This document shows positions 1 through 8,176 of a DNA stretch of 64,000 nucleotides, piece after piece (within the stretch, counting starts at the first letter, position 1; the number at the start of each line of letters is the position of its first letter). Origin of the DNA: Micromonospora gifhornensis (GTDB lineage Bacteria > Actinomycetota > Actinomycetes > Mycobacteriales > Micromonosporaceae); NCBI RefSeq assembly GCF_016863515.1, contig NZ_BOPA01000017.1, positions 186,001 through 250,000 of the forward strand, given 5' to 3'. Both the position numbers and the translations under genes were made by a program. The notes under the pieces were generated by a model. The model was not told the origin of the DNA. It ran no database searches and saw only the letters and a program-made list of their open reading frames with translations.

Positions 1-963
1 CTGCGTACCAGCGAGTTCCTCTGGCAGGAGGGGCACACCGCCCACGCCACCCGCGAGGACGCCCGGGCCTACGCCCGCAAGATCCTGCACGAGGCGTACG
101 AGGACCTGATGGTCAACGTGCTCGGCATCCCGGTGGTGGTCGGGCTCAAGACCGCCCGGGAGCGGTTCGCCGGGGCGACCGCCACGTACACCTGCGAAGG
201 CATGATGGGCGACGGCAAGGCGCTGCAGCTCGGCACCAGCCACGAGCTCGGGCAGAACTTCGCCAAGGCGTTCGACATCAGCTACTCCTCGGCCGAGGGC
301 GGCCGGGAGCACGCCTGGACCACCTCCTGGGGCACCTCGACCCGGATGCTCGGCGGTCTGATCATGTGCCACGGCGACGACAACGGGCTGCGGGTGCCGC
401 CGAAGCTGGCGCCGGTGCAGGCGTACGTCATGGTGGTCAAGGACGGCGAGGGTGTGGGCGAGGCGGCGGCCAAGCTGCGCGACGCGCTGCGCGACGCCGG
501 TGTCCGGGTCATGCTCGACGACCGCACCGACACCCCCTTCGGCCGCCGGGCCGTCGACGCCGAGCTGCGCGGCTACCCGGTACGCGTCGAGGTCGGCCCC
601 CGCGACCTGGCCGCCGGCAACGCGGTCGTGGTCCGGCGTACGGACGGCTCGAAGGCCCCCACCCCCATCGCGGACGTGGTCGGCGCGGTGCTCGCCGCCC
701 TGGACGCCGACCAGCAGTCGCTGCACGACCAGGCCCTGGCCTTCCGCCAGTCCCGCACCACCGACGTCGCCACCCTCGACGAGGCGATCGAGGCGGCCGC
801 CACCGGCTGGGCCCGCGTTCCGTGGTCGGCGGTAGGCATCGAAGGCGAGGCCAAGGCCAACGCCCAGGGCGTCACCGTCCGCTGCCTGCTCCGCGCCGAC
901 AACTCCGTCCCCGACACCGAAGACGAACCCAACCTCACCGCCATCCTCGCCCGCGCCTACTAA
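1..963 (+). CDS. proS: Prolyl-tRNA synthetase, C-terminal part (5' end outside window)
   Basis: Charges tRNA-Pro with proline in the cytoplasm. The open frame runs in from position 1 and begins within the class II synthetase core, with TSEFLWQEGHTAH, the class II motif 2-type segment typical of ProRS, followed about 50 residues later by GHTA-type and TYTCEGMMGDGKALQ segments that contribute to the prolyl-adenylate pocket. The anticodon-binding domain follows (VQAYVMVV onward). The protein ends in Tyr (RAY, then TAA), as in the eukaryote/archaeon-like ProRS type whose C-terminal tyrosine is conserved. The upstream part, including the start codon, lies outside the window, so only about 320 residues are visible. 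The next gene, DUF402, is 150 bases downstream past a palindromic element and is probably separate. Confidence 0.93.
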   Translation: MRTSEFLWQEGHTAHATREDARAYARKILHEAYEDLMVNVLGIPVVVGLKTARERFAGATATYTCEGMMGDGKALQLGTSHELGQNFAKAFDISYSSAEGGREHAWTTSWGTSTRMLGGLIMCHGDDNGLRVPPKLAPVQAYVMVVKDGEGVGEAAAKLRDALRDAGVRVMLDDRTDTPFGRRAVDAELRGYPVRVEVGPRDLAAGNAVVVRRTDGSKAPTPIADVVGAVLAALDADQQSLHDQALAFRQSRTTDVATLDEAIEAAATGWARVPWSAVGIEGEAKANAQGVTVRCLLRADNSVPDTEDEPNLTAILARAY

Positions 964-1017
964 CCCCCACCCCACCCCACCCCCACCCCGTCCTCACCCC
1001 ACCCCCGCTCTGCCCGT

Positions 1018-1087
1018 CGATCTTGCACTCTCTGTCGGGGTGAACCCGAATAAAAGGTTCATTTCGGCGACCAGAAGTGCAAGATCG
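1018..1087. repeat. Palindromic intergenic element with 12-bp arms
   Basis: The arm CGATCTTGCACT (1018-1029) is exactly complementary to AGTGCAAGATCG (1076-1087). An inner pair GAACC/GGTTC can extend the structure around an A-rich loop. It lies just after proS, beyond a C/A-rich tract (964-1010), so it could end proS transcription. The AT-rich loop and long imperfect arms also look like a dispersed repeat of the REP or MITE type. Only one copy is in this window. Confidence 0.6.
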
Positions 1088-1116
1088 CGGGGGTTGGGGG
1101 GCGGTAGGGTCGGGGT

Positions 1117-1764
1117 GTGAGGTTTGAGGTGGGGCGGTTGGTGGTGCACCGCAACGTGCGGCGTGGGCGGATCGGGTGGGTGCGGCCTGCCCGGGTGGTC
1201 AGCGACGACGAGCGTGGGCTGCTGTTGTGGGTGGCCGAAGGGTCGGCGGTCGCGGCGGAGGTGAACGCTGCCGGGCTGGGGATGCGGGAGGTTCCGTTTG
1301 CCGAGTGGCTCACTCCGACGTTCCAGCTGAAGCAGGGGCGGTGGAACGGGCCGCCGTTGCTGAAGTTCCTGCCTGCCGGGGCGGCGCATTCCGTCTGGTG
1401 GTTCCGGGACGCGCAGGGGCGGTTCACCGGGTGGTACGTCAACCTGGAGGAGAACGGCGTCCGGTGGGACGACGGCGGGCTGGCCGGCGTCGACATCATC
1501 GACCAGGATCTCGACGTCTGGGTCCGACCCGACCGCAGTTGGGAGTGGAAGGACGAGGGCGAGTTCGTCGAGCGGCTGGCCTTCCCGGAGCACTACTGGG
1601 TGACCGACGAGGCGGCCGTACGAGCCGAGGGCAAGCGGGTGATCGCCCTGGCCGAGGCCGGTGAGTTCCCCTTCGACGGCACCTGGTGCGATTTCGCCCC
1701 GCCCCCGGAGTGGGAAACCCCGCAGTGGCTACCGGCCGGCTGGGACCGCCCGCCCGTACGCTGA
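1117..1764 (+). CDS. DUF402 domain-containing protein
   Basis: A 215-residue cytoplasmic protein that fits the DUF402 family. Supporting signs are the GWYVNLEENGVRWDDGG segment around residue 110 and the later D-x-DLDVWVRPDRSWEWKDEGEF block, which match the family's conserved W-V-N-x and LD-x-V-x-PD-x-S-x-x-W-KDE-x-EF pattern. Family members include nucleoside-diphosphate phosphatases and RNA/antibiotic-resistance-associated proteins, but nothing here fixes the substrate. The GTG at 1117 is used because the family's N-terminal beta strand (RFEVGRLVVHR) starts immediately and no coding-like sequence lies upstream. Gene and product family are well supported; the function is not known. Confidence 0.8.
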   Translation: MRFEVGRLVVHRNVRRGRIGWVRPARVVSDDERGLLLWVAEGSAVAAEVNAAGLGMREVPFAEWLTPTFQLKQGRWNGPPLLKFLPAGAAHSVWWFRDAQGRFTGWYVNLEENGVRWDDGGLAGVDIIDQDLDVWVRPDRSWEWKDEGEFVERLAFPEHYWVTDEAAVRAEGKRVIALAEAGEFPFDGTWCDFAPPPEWETPQWLPAGWDRPPVR

Positions 1765-2009
1765 GCCGGCTGTGTTCTGTGTCACATGCGGGCTGGTTCG
1801 GGTGACCCGCCCCGGTCCGATGTGAGGGATCCGGGGTGGATCTGGCAGAATGGCTGGCTGGTATCCGGCGCGCGTCCGGCGCCCTCTAACCCGGTCGCGT
1901 CGCCAGTCCACCCGAGCAGTCTCCGGCCCAACCCCACTGTGCCGGTTGGCGCTCACCCGTGCACACCGCCCACCTGGGCCGGTGAGATCGCAACAGGAGC
2001 GAAACAACC

Positions 2010-2471
2010 GTGGCCGTAAAGATCCGGCTCCTGCGGATGGGCAAGATCCGCAACCCGCAGTACCGCATCGTCATCGCCGACTCGCGCACCAAGCGTGACG
2101 GCCGGGCGATCGAGTTCGTCGGCATCTACCAGCCGAAGGAAGACCCTTCGGTGATCGAGGTCAAGTCGGAGCGGGTCCAGTACTGGCTGTCCGTCGGCGC
2201 GCAGCCGAGCGAGGCGGTGCAGCGGCTGCTGGAGCTGACCGGTGACTGGCAGAAGTTCAAGGGCCTGCCGGCCCCGCCGCCGCTGAAGGTGGCGCCGGAG
2301 CGGGTCGACCGCACGGCCGCCTACGAGGCCGAGGCGAAGGCCGCCGCCGGTGTGGCGGACACCCCGGCCAAGCCGGCGAAGAAGGCCGCCAAGGCCGAGG
2401 CTGAGGCGCCGAAGGCCGAGGAGTCGAAGGCCGAGGCGCCGGCCGCTGCGGACTCCGGCGAGCAGGCCTGA
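2010..2471 (+). CDS. rpsP: 30S ribosomal protein S16
   Basis: Small-subunit assembly protein that binds 16S rRNA. The first 85 residues carry the whole S16 fold ([30 protein letters not shown], then [20 protein letters not shown]). A long Ala/Lys/Glu-rich tail of about 65 residues follows, a frequent actinobacterial extension that brings the length to 153. The GTG start at 2010 is preceded by AGGAG in 'caacaggagcg'. It leads a tight cluster: khpA begins 1 base after the stop, then rimM overlaps. The 245-base leader (1765-2009) holds no gene; a promoter must lie there but I could not place it with confidence. Confidence 0.97.
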   Translation: MAVKIRLLRMGKIRNPQYRIVIADSRTKRDGRAIEFVGIYQPKEDPSVIEVKSERVQYWLSVGAQPSEAVQRLLELTGDWQKFKGLPAPPPLKVAPERVDRTAAYEAEAKAAAGVADTPAKPAKKAAKAEAEAPKAEESKAEAPAAADSGEQA

Positions 2472-2472
2472 C

Positions 2473-2706
2473 ATGGCACTGCGGCCGGCGTTGGAGCACC
2501 TGGTCAAGGGCATCGTCGACCACCCCGATGACGTACGCGTCCGGATGGTCGACTCCCGTCGGGGCAAGCGGCTCGAAGTTCGCGTGCACCCCGAGGACCT
2601 GGGCACCGTGATCGGGCGGTCCGGTCGGACCGCCAAGGCACTGCGCCAGGTGATCGGCTCCATCGGTGGGCGCGGCGTGCGCGTCGACATCGTCGACTCG
2701 TACTGA
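2473..2706 (+). CDS. khpA: KH-domain RNA-binding protein (KhpA family)
   Basis: A 77-residue protein made of a single type II KH domain. The RNA-binding GxxG loop appears as IGRSGRTAKALRQVIGS near residues 47-63, and HPEDLGTV precedes it, as in the YlqC/KhpA family. In other bacteria KhpA binds RNA, often with KhpB, and affects cell length and translation. The ATG at 2473 is chosen because it gives the usual family length of 75-80 and sits one base after the rpsP stop; in-frame sequence upstream is only rpsP read in another frame. The last codon shares its final base with the rimM start, so translation of the pair is probably coupled. Confidence 0.92.
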   Translation: MALRPALEHLVKGIVDHPDDVRVRMVDSRRGKRLEVRVHPEDLGTVIGRSGRTAKALRQVIGSIGGRGVRVDIVDSY

Positions 2707-3269
2707 TGCAGCTCATCGTCGGCAGGATCGGTAAGCCGCACGGCATCCGCGGTGAGGTCACCGTGGAGGTCCGTACGGACGAGCCCGAGACGCGGTTCGC
2801 CCCCGGCATGGTGTTGACCACCACGCCGGGGGCGGTTCCCCGTGGCCATCAGGAGCCGGCCGCCAGCCCGGGAGAGCGCTACGAGGTGCCCGCCGAGCTG
2901 ACCGTGGAGGCTGCCCGCTGGCACCAGGGTCATCTCCTGGTCGCCTTCGAGGGTGTGCTGGACCGCAACGTCGCGGAGGCCTTGCGGGGCACTCTGCTCG
3001 CCGTGGACAGCGCCGACGTGGCCCCGCCGGAGGACCCGGAGGAGTTCCACGACCACCAGTTGGTGGGGCTCGCCGTGGTCACCCCGGCCGGGGAGCGCCT
3101 GGGCGAGGTGGCCCGGATCGACCACGCACCCGCCTCGGATCTGCTGGTGCTGCGTCGCCCCGAGGGGCGTACCGCGCTGATTCCCTTCATCAAGGTGATG
3201 GTTCCCGAGGTCGATCTCGCCGGTGGTCGCGTCGTGGTCGACCTGCCCGACGGCCTGCTCGACCTCTGA
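2706..3269 (+). CDS. rimM: Ribosome maturation factor RimM
   Basis: Assists late 30S assembly around the 16S rRNA head by binding S19. It starts [27 protein letters not shown], the family's N-terminal RimM barrel signature. The C-terminal PRC-barrel follows ([38 protein letters not shown]), ending in the usual [16 protein letters not shown] block. At 187 residues it is slightly longer than the E. coli protein because of an Ala/Pro-rich insert near residue 40. The start ATG overlaps the khpA stop by one base, and trmD begins 19 bases downstream, the standard rpsP-rimM-trmD order. Confidence 0.96.
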   Translation: MQLIVGRIGKPHGIRGEVTVEVRTDEPETRFAPGMVLTTTPGAVPRGHQEPAASPGERYEVPAELTVEAARWHQGHLLVAFEGVLDRNVAEALRGTLLAVDSADVAPPEDPEEFHDHQLVGLAVVTPAGERLGEVARIDHAPASDLLVLRRPEGRTALIPFIKVMVPEVDLAGGRVVVDLPDGLLDL

Positions 3270-3288
3270 TCCCCGCGGAGCACCCCTG

Positions 3289-4062
3289 ATGCGCGTCGAC
3301 ATCGTGTCGATCTTTCCGGAGTACTTCGCTCCGCTGGACCTGTCGCTGATCGGCAAGGCGCGGGCCAACGGCACGCTGCAGCTGGGCGTACACGATCTGC
3401 GGAGCTGGACCCACGACGTGCACCGCACCGTCGACGACACTCCGTACGGTGGCGGGCCCGGCATGGTGATGCGGCCCGAGCCGTGGGGTGCGGCGCTGGA
3501 CGCCCTGGCCCCCGCCGAGTCGGCTGCGCCCCGGCTGCTGGTGCCGTCCCCGGCCGGCGTGCCGTTCACCCAGGCGCTGGCGTACGAGTTGGCCGCCGAG
3601 CCGCACCTGCTCTTCGCCTGCGGCCGGTACGAGGGCATCGACCAGCGGGTGCTCGACCATGCGGCGACCCGGATGCCGGTCACCGAGGTCAGCCTCGGCG
3701 ACTACGTGCTCTTCGGTGGTGAGGTCGCGGTGCTGGTGATCCTGGAGGCGGTCGTCCGGCTGCTGCCCGGGGTGCTCGGCAACGCCGGCTCGCTGACCGA
3801 GGAGTCGCACGCGCACGGGCTGCTGGAGGCGCCGATGTACACCAAGCCGGCGACCTGGCGGGGGCTGGACGTGCCGGAGGTGCTGCGCTCCGGTGACCAC
3901 GGCCGGATCGCCCGCTGGCGCAGGGACGCGGCGTTGGAGCGTACCGGCCGTCGTCGGCCCGACATGCTCGCCGCGCTCGACCCCCGGGAGCTGGACAAAC
4001 GGGACGTGGCGGCGCTGGACCGGGGCGGGTTTCCGGTGCCCGGACCCGATGTGGCAAAGTAG
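3289..4062 (+). CDS. trmD: tRNA (guanine-N1-)-methyltransferase TrmD
   Basis: Methylates G37 of tRNAs to m1G using S-adenosylmethionine, which prevents +1 frameshifting. The 257-residue protein shows the SPOUT family signatures: [13 protein letters not shown] at the start, [24 protein letters not shown], and the trefoil-knot cofactor loop [11 protein letters not shown]. The ATG at 3289 is preferred over an upstream in-frame start at 3223, because that extension would run back into rimM and the family begins exactly at [11 protein letters not shown]. It is the fourth gene of the rpsP cluster and is followed by a structured gap before rplS. Confidence 0.97.
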   Translation: MRVDIVSIFPEYFAPLDLSLIGKARANGTLQLGVHDLRSWTHDVHRTVDDTPYGGGPGMVMRPEPWGAALDALAPAESAAPRLLVPSPAGVPFTQALAYELAAEPHLLFACGRYEGIDQRVLDHAATRMPVTEVSLGDYVLFGGEVAVLVILEAVVRLLPGVLGNAGSLTEESHAHGLLEAPMYTKPATWRGLDVPEVLRSGDHGRIARWRRDAALERTGRRRPDMLAALDPRELDKRDVAALDRGGFPVPGPDVAK

Positions 4063-4102
4063 AGGGGTTGCCGCAGACGTCTGCGCCGTGGACGGCTGCG
4101 AG

Positions 4103-4147
4103 GATCCCCGACCGGGGTCTGGTGCCACCGACCACCACCCGGGGATC
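4103..4147 (+). other. Possible stem in the trmD-rplS leader
   Basis: GATCCCCG (4103-4110) can pair with CGGGGATC (4140-4147), closing a 29-base loop rich in GGT/ACC that may fold further. It lies in the 144-base gap before rplS. It could be a weak terminator or an rplS leader structure; no run of T follows, so I favour a leader element. Low certainty. Confidence 0.35.
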
Positions 4148-4206
4148 AGTATCACCCATCCGCGCGCCGATTGACGGTGCGCCGTGAGCCTCACGAGGAC
4201 GCAGCG

Positions 4207-4563
4207 ATGAACATCCTGGACGCCCTTGACGCCCAGTCGAAGCGCACCGACCTTCCCGCCTTCCGTGCCGGTGACACCGTCAAGGTGCACGCCCGGGTGG
4301 TCGAGGGCAACCGGTCCCGGGTCCAGATCTTCCAGGGCGTCGTCATCCGCCGCCAGGGTGACGGACTGCGCGAGACCTTCACCGTTCGCAAGCTCAGCTT
4401 CGGCGTCGGTGTCGAGCGGACCTACCCGATCAACAGCCCGGCGATCGACCGGATCGAGGTCGTGACCCGCGGTGACGTCCGTCGGGCCAAGCTCTACTAC
4501 CTGCGTGAGCTGCGGGGCAAGAAGGCCAAGATCAAGGAGCTGCGCGAGAAGCAGCCGAGCTGA
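4207..4563 (+). CDS. rplS: 50S ribosomal protein L19
   Basis: Large-subunit protein at the 30S-50S interface. The 118-residue product matches L19 throughout: [56 protein letters not shown], and the basic C-terminal helix [20 protein letters not shown]. The ATG at 4207 is used, preceded by GAGGACGCAGCG, rather than the GTG-like extension from 4171, which would add residues not found in the family. It closes the rpsP-rimM-trmD-rplS group, and a very strong hairpin about 120 bases downstream marks the end of the transcript. Confidence 0.97.
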   Translation: MNILDALDAQSKRTDLPAFRAGDTVKVHARVVEGNRSRVQIFQGVVIRRQGDGLRETFTVRKLSFGVGVERTYPINSPAIDRIEVVTRGDVRRAKLYYLRELRGKKAKIKELREKQPS

Positions 4564-4680
4564 CCTCGCCCTGCGCCACGCCGCCTAAGCTGCGCGTATG
4601 TCGTACGCTCGGGGTCGCACTACCCTGGTCGTACGGGCGCAGCGCGGCGGCGACCCGCCGTGCATGGCGGGGGACCTCCA

Positions 4681-4720
4681 CTACCGCCCGGGAAGTCTCG
4701 ACGAGACTGCCGGGCGGTAG
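4681..4720 (+). terminator. Strong hairpin terminator after rplS
   Basis: CTACCGCCCGG (4681-4691) pairs perfectly with CCGGGCGGTAG (4710-4720). Inside it AGTCTCG (4694-4700) pairs with CGAGACT (4702-4708) around a single A. The result is an 18-bp nearly continuous stem followed by TCGTTTCT. Its position within the apparent 5' extension of the next reading frame argues that lepB starts downstream of it. Confidence 0.85.
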
Positions 4721-4740
4721 TCGTTTCTGTGGACCGGGGA

Positions 4741-5634
4741 GTGCGCGTGGTACAGGCGCTTGACGACAGCGGCTCGGTTGATCCATGGCGCCGACGGACC
4801 CGGCGCAACAAGCCGCAGATGCCGCTCTGGCAGGAACTACCGCTGCTGCTCGTCGTCGCCTTCTGTCTCGCCGTGCTGATCCGTACGTTCCTGCTCCAGG
4901 CCTTCTTCATCCCCTCCGGGTCGATGGAGGACACCCTCCTCGTCGGCGACCGCGTCCTGGTCAACAAGGTCGTCTACAACGTGCGGGATCCGCAGCGCGG
5001 CGAGGTGGTGGTCTTCCGGGGCACCGACAAGTGGGTTCCGCAGGTGGAGGTGGAGCCGGCCGGCGGCTTCGTCGACCGGCTCGGCCGCACCGTCGGTGAC
5101 CTGGTCGGGCTGAGCCGCCCGGGGGAGAAGGACTTCATCAAGCGCGTCATCGGGCTGCCCGGTGACCGGGTGAGCTGTTGTGACGACCAGGGGCGGCTGC
5201 TGGTGAACGGCACCCCGCTGGACGAGTCGGCGTACGTGTTGCGCGACTCGCCACTGGACCTGCCCCCCAACGCGCAGGAGTGCCGGTCCCGGCGGTTCGA
5301 GGAGATCGTGGTCCCGCCCGGGCATATGTTCGTGCTCGGCGACCACCGTCTCGTCTCGCAGGATGCCCGCTGCCAGGGCACCGTGCCGATCGACAACGTG
5401 GTGGGACGGGCCTTCGCGGTGGTCTGGCCCTCCAACCGCTGGCACACCCTGCCCGTTCCGGAGACGTTCGCCAACGTGCCGTCACCGGTCACGGCCAGCG
5501 GCGGTGCCGCGCCACCGGTGCGGCCCACGACCGAGGGCGGAGCCTTCCTGGCACTTCCGATCGCAGCCGTACTCTCCGTTCTCGCGCGTTCGACGCGGTG
5601 GCACCGATCCGGGCAACGTAGGCTCCTCCCGTGA
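4741..5634 (+). CDS. lepB: Signal peptidase I (first of two)
   Basis: Membrane serine protease that removes signal peptides on the outer face of the membrane. A Lys/Arg-rich start precedes one transmembrane helix (LPLLLVVAFCLAVLIRTFLL). The catalytic Ser is in IPSGSMEDTL and the general-base Lys in DFIKRVIGLPGDRV, so both active residues are present. The box normally reading GDNR is GDHRLVSQDAR here. A second hydrophobic segment near the C-terminus (FLALPIAAVLSVLA) suggests two membrane anchors. GTG 4741 is chosen because an earlier in-frame ATG (4660) would put the rplS terminator inside the gene; GTG 4747 is also possible. Its stop overlaps the start of the second peptidase in GTGA. Confidence 0.92.
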   Translation: MRVVQALDDSGSVDPWRRRTRRNKPQMPLWQELPLLLVVAFCLAVLIRTFLLQAFFIPSGSMEDTLLVGDRVLVNKVVYNVRDPQRGEVVVFRGTDKWVPQVEVEPAGGFVDRLGRTVGDLVGLSRPGEKDFIKRVIGLPGDRVSCCDDQGRLLVNGTPLDESAYVLRDSPLDLPPNAQECRSRRFEEIVVPPGHMFVLGDHRLVSQDARCQGTVPIDNVVGRAFAVVWPSNRWHTLPVPETFANVPSPVTASGGAAPPVRPTTEGGAFLALPIAAVLSVLARSTRWHRSGQRRLLP

Positions 5635-6266
5635 TTGACGAGCAGACCGACAAGCCGCGCCACTCCTTCTGGAAGGAACTGCCCATCCTTCTCGGGGTGG
5701 CGATCCTGGTCGCGGTACTGGTGCGGGCCTTCGTACTGCAGACCTTCTTCATCCCGTCGCCGTCCATGGAGAACACCCTCAAGATCGACGATCGGGTGCT
5801 GGTCAACAAGTTGGTGTACAACTTCCGGACGCCGCACCGCGGTGAGGTGATCGTCTTCAAGGCGCCCGTCGAGTGGAGCGGCAACCCCGCGGGCGAGGAC
5901 TTCATCAAGCGGATCATCGGCGTCGGCGGTGACCGGGTGGTCTGCTGCGACGCGCAGGACCGCCTGATGATCAACGGGGTGCCGCTGGACGAGCCGTACA
6001 TCTTCTCCTTCGACGGTCAGCGGGACAAGCCGGCGGACCAGGAGTTCGACGTCGTCGTACCGGAGGGTCGGCTCTGGGTGATGGGCGACCACCGCTCCGC
6101 CTCCGGCGACTCGCTGGAGCACTACCAGCAGTCCGGCGAGAACGTCACCGCGGCCACCATCCCCGAGAAGGACGTCGTGGGTCGGGCCTTCACCGTCTTC
6201 TGGCCGTTCAACCGGGCCACCCTGCTCACGGTGCCCGAGGGGTTCGAGGCGATTCCGGCACCCTGA
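5631..6266 (+). CDS. lepB: Signal peptidase I (second of two)
   Basis: A 211-residue paralogue of the preceding gene, with the same function at the membrane. One N-terminal transmembrane helix (ILLGVAILVAVLVRAFVLQTFF) leads to the catalytic Ser in IPSPSMENTL and the catalytic Lys in DFIKRIIGVGGDRV, then GDHRSASGDS. It lacks the C-terminal hydrophobic segment of the first copy. Its GTG start shares four bases with the upstream stop, so the two are translationally coupled. The VLVNKLVYNFR and RGEVIVF segments match the upstream protein, pointing to tandem duplication and later divergence in the extracytoplasmic domain, perhaps giving different substrate preference. Confidence 0.94.
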   Translation: MIDEQTDKPRHSFWKELPILLGVAILVAVLVRAFVLQTFFIPSPSMENTLKIDDRVLVNKLVYNFRTPHRGEVIVFKAPVEWSGNPAGEDFIKRIIGVGGDRVVCCDAQDRLMINGVPLDEPYIFSFDGQRDKPADQEFDVVVPEGRLWVMGDHRSASGDSLEHYQQSGENVTAATIPEKDVVGRAFTVFWPFNRATLLTVPEGFEAIPAP

Positions 6267-6332
6267 CGGTGCCGGCAGGTCGGGTGGGACGGCGACGTGG
6301 GCGTTGTCGGTGACGTCTGGCAGTCTGGTGCG

Positions 6333-6821
6333 GTGACGCGATACACCCCGAGGCGCGCCGCCCGGGTGCTCCTGGTCGACCAGGCCGATCGGCTGCTGCT
6401 CTTCCGCGGCTTCGATCCGGCCCAGCCGCAGGGCGGACGCTGGTGGTTCACCCCTGGCGGTGGTCTGGACCCGGGGGAGACGTACGCCGACGGCGCGGCG
6501 CGTGAGCTGGCGGAGGAGACCGGGTTGCGGTTGCCCGTGGCCGAGTTCGGTGAGCCGGTGCACGCCGACGTCATCGAGTTCTCCTTCGACGGGGTGTCCT
6601 ACCGGCAGGAACAGCGGTTCTTCCTGGTGCGGGTGGCCGCCCACGAGGTGGACACCACCGGGTTCAGCGAGGTGGAGCGGGGCAGCGTGGACGGCTACCG
6701 GTGGTGGTCGGCCGAGGAGCTGCGCAGCACCGCCGAGCGGTGCTACCCGCCGGACCTGCCGGCGGTCCTGACCCGGGCGTTGACCGACGTGCCGGCCACG
6801 GCCGGCGGTGCGCCGTGCTGA
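6333..6821 (+). CDS. Nudix hydrolase
   Basis: Hydrolyses a nucleoside diphosphate linked to another moiety; the substrate cannot be read from sequence. The Nudix box is complete: GGGLDPGETYADGAARELAEETGL, with the G-x5-E-x7-REUxEEx-GU pattern that binds Mg2+. The 162-residue length is normal for a single-domain Nudix protein. GTG 6333 is used because the family's first strand (RRAARVLLVDQADRLLLFRG) follows quickly; the in-frame GTG at 6297 would only add a non-conserved segment. Its last codons overlap the rnhB start by 7 bases, placing it in a short transcript with rnhB and the DUF2469 gene. Confidence 0.9.
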   Translation: MTRYTPRRAARVLLVDQADRLLLFRGFDPAQPQGGRWWFTPGGGLDPGETYADGAARELAEETGLRLPVAEFGEPVHADVIEFSFDGVSYRQEQRFFLVRVAAHEVDTTGFSEVERGSVDGYRWWSAEELRSTAERCYPPDLPAVLTRALTDVPATAGGAPC

Positions 6822-7627
6822 CCCCGCCGCGCACGGTCGTGCGCCGGGAGGCCGGGCTCTACGCGCTGGAACGGGCCTTGCAGCGGCGTGGCTTCCGGCA
6901 CGTCGCCGGTGCCGACGAGGCCGGCCGGGGCGCGTGCGCCGGGCCGCTTGTCGCCGCCGCCGCGGTGCTGCCGGAGGGGCGGCGGGGCGAGATCGACGGT
7001 CTGGCCGACTCCAAGCTGCTCACCCCGGCCAGCCGGGAGCGTGTGTACGACGAGGTGGTCGCGCGTGCCCTGGCGTACGCCGTGGTGGTCATCCCGGCCG
7101 AGGAGGTCGACGCCCGCGGGCTGCACGTGTGCAACCTGGCCGCGATGCGCCGGGCGCTGGCCTCGCTGACCGTGCGACCGGAGTACGTGTTGACCGACGG
7201 GTTCGGCGTCGACGGTCTGGACGTGCCCGGTCTCGCCGTGTGGAAGGGTGATCGGGTGGCGGCCTGCGTGGCGGCGGCGAGCGTGCTGGCCAAGGTGACC
7301 CGGGATCGGATCATGGTCGACCTCGACGCCGAGCACCCCGGCTACGGCTTCGCCGAGCACAAGGGGTACATCACCGCCGACCACACGGCGGCGCTGCGCG
7401 AGCATGGTCCGTGCCGGGAACACCGGTTCTCCTACGTCAACGTCGCGGCCGTCTCCGGCCTGGACGACCGCCCGCCCCGCTCACGTCGACCGCTTGGCGC
7501 AAGCCGGGACGAGCCGATGGAGCGCTCAGGCTTCGCAGGGGGTACCGTCGGCGTGGCGTTGGGCGAGCAGCGTCAGCGCCCAGCGCCGGTGGGGGAAGAT
7601 GTGGTCATGGAAGGCGGAGTGCGATGA
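6815..7627 (+). CDS. rnhB: Ribonuclease HII
   Basis: Endonuclease that cuts the RNA strand of RNA-DNA hybrids and removes single ribonucleotides from DNA. The catalytic DEDD set is visible: GADEAGRGACAGPLVAAAAVL (Asp and Glu), DGFGVDGL, and the later SVLAKVTRDRIMVDLD. The C-terminal SYVNVAAVSGLDD is followed by about 60 low-complexity residues, making 270, longer than the usual 200-250. GTG 6815 overlaps the Nudix stop by 7 bases, and the gene ends by overlapping the next ATG in ATGA. The order rnhB then DUF2469 is conserved in actinobacteria. Confidence 0.94.
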   Translation: MLTPPRTVVRREAGLYALERALQRRGFRHVAGADEAGRGACAGPLVAAAAVLPEGRRGEIDGLADSKLLTPASRERVYDEVVARALAYAVVVIPAEEVDARGLHVCNLAAMRRALASLTVRPEYVLTDGFGVDGLDVPGLAVWKGDRVAACVAAASVLAKVTRDRIMVDLDAEHPGYGFAEHKGYITADHTAALREHGPCREHRFSYVNVAAVSGLDDRPPRSRRPLGASRDEPMERSGFAGGTVGVALGEQRQRPAPVGEDVVMEGGVR

Positions 7628-7947
7628 GCGCGGAAGACCTCGAAAAGTACGAGACCGAGATGGAGCTGCAGCTCTACCGGGAGTACCGCGACATCGTCCG
7701 TCAGTTCTCCTACGTGGTGGAGACCGAGCGGCGGTTCTACCTGGCCAACCAGGTCGACCTGCACGTGCGCAACTCCGACGGCGAGGTCTACTTCGAGGTC
7801 GAGATGCATGACGCGTGGGTGTGGGACATGTACCGTCCTGCCCGGTTCGTCAAGAACGTCCGGGTGATGACGTTCAAGGATGTCAACGTCGAGGAGTTGG
7901 AGAAGCCCGACATCTCGCTGCCCGCCGACTCCGGCTTCGGCGGCTGA
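7624..7947 (+). CDS. DUF2469 family protein
   Basis: A 107-residue acidic, soluble protein of the actinobacterial DUF2469 family (Rv2901c type). It starts MSAEDLEKYETEMELQLYREYRDIVRQFSYVVETERRFYLAN, highly characteristic of the family. The middle reads VYFEVEMHDAWVWDMYRPARFVKNVRV. No enzymatic motif is visible and the function is not known. The ATG overlaps the rnhB stop by four bases, so it is translationally coupled to RNase HII and may take part in the same nucleic-acid maintenance, though that is inference from context alone. Confidence 0.92.
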   Translation: MSAEDLEKYETEMELQLYREYRDIVRQFSYVVETERRFYLANQVDLHVRNSDGEVYFEVEMHDAWVWDMYRPARFVKNVRVMTFKDVNVEELEKPDISLPADSGFGG

Positions 7948-8176
7948 TCCTCGGCGGCGTTGTCGTCACGGCGGCCCCCACCCGCCCGTGATCGGTCCAC
8001 ATCGGCGTGCCGGGTCCGTCCGGCGCTCCGCGTCGTCCCGCAGCAGCCCTCGGTCGCCACGTGATGCCATAGCAGATCAACTGTGTCGGCGTGGTCTGTC
8101 CACAGGGCGTCGCGTCGTCCACAGGCGAGGCCCGCCGGGCAGCGAAGTCGCGCCGACGACGCGCACACTCGCCGCC

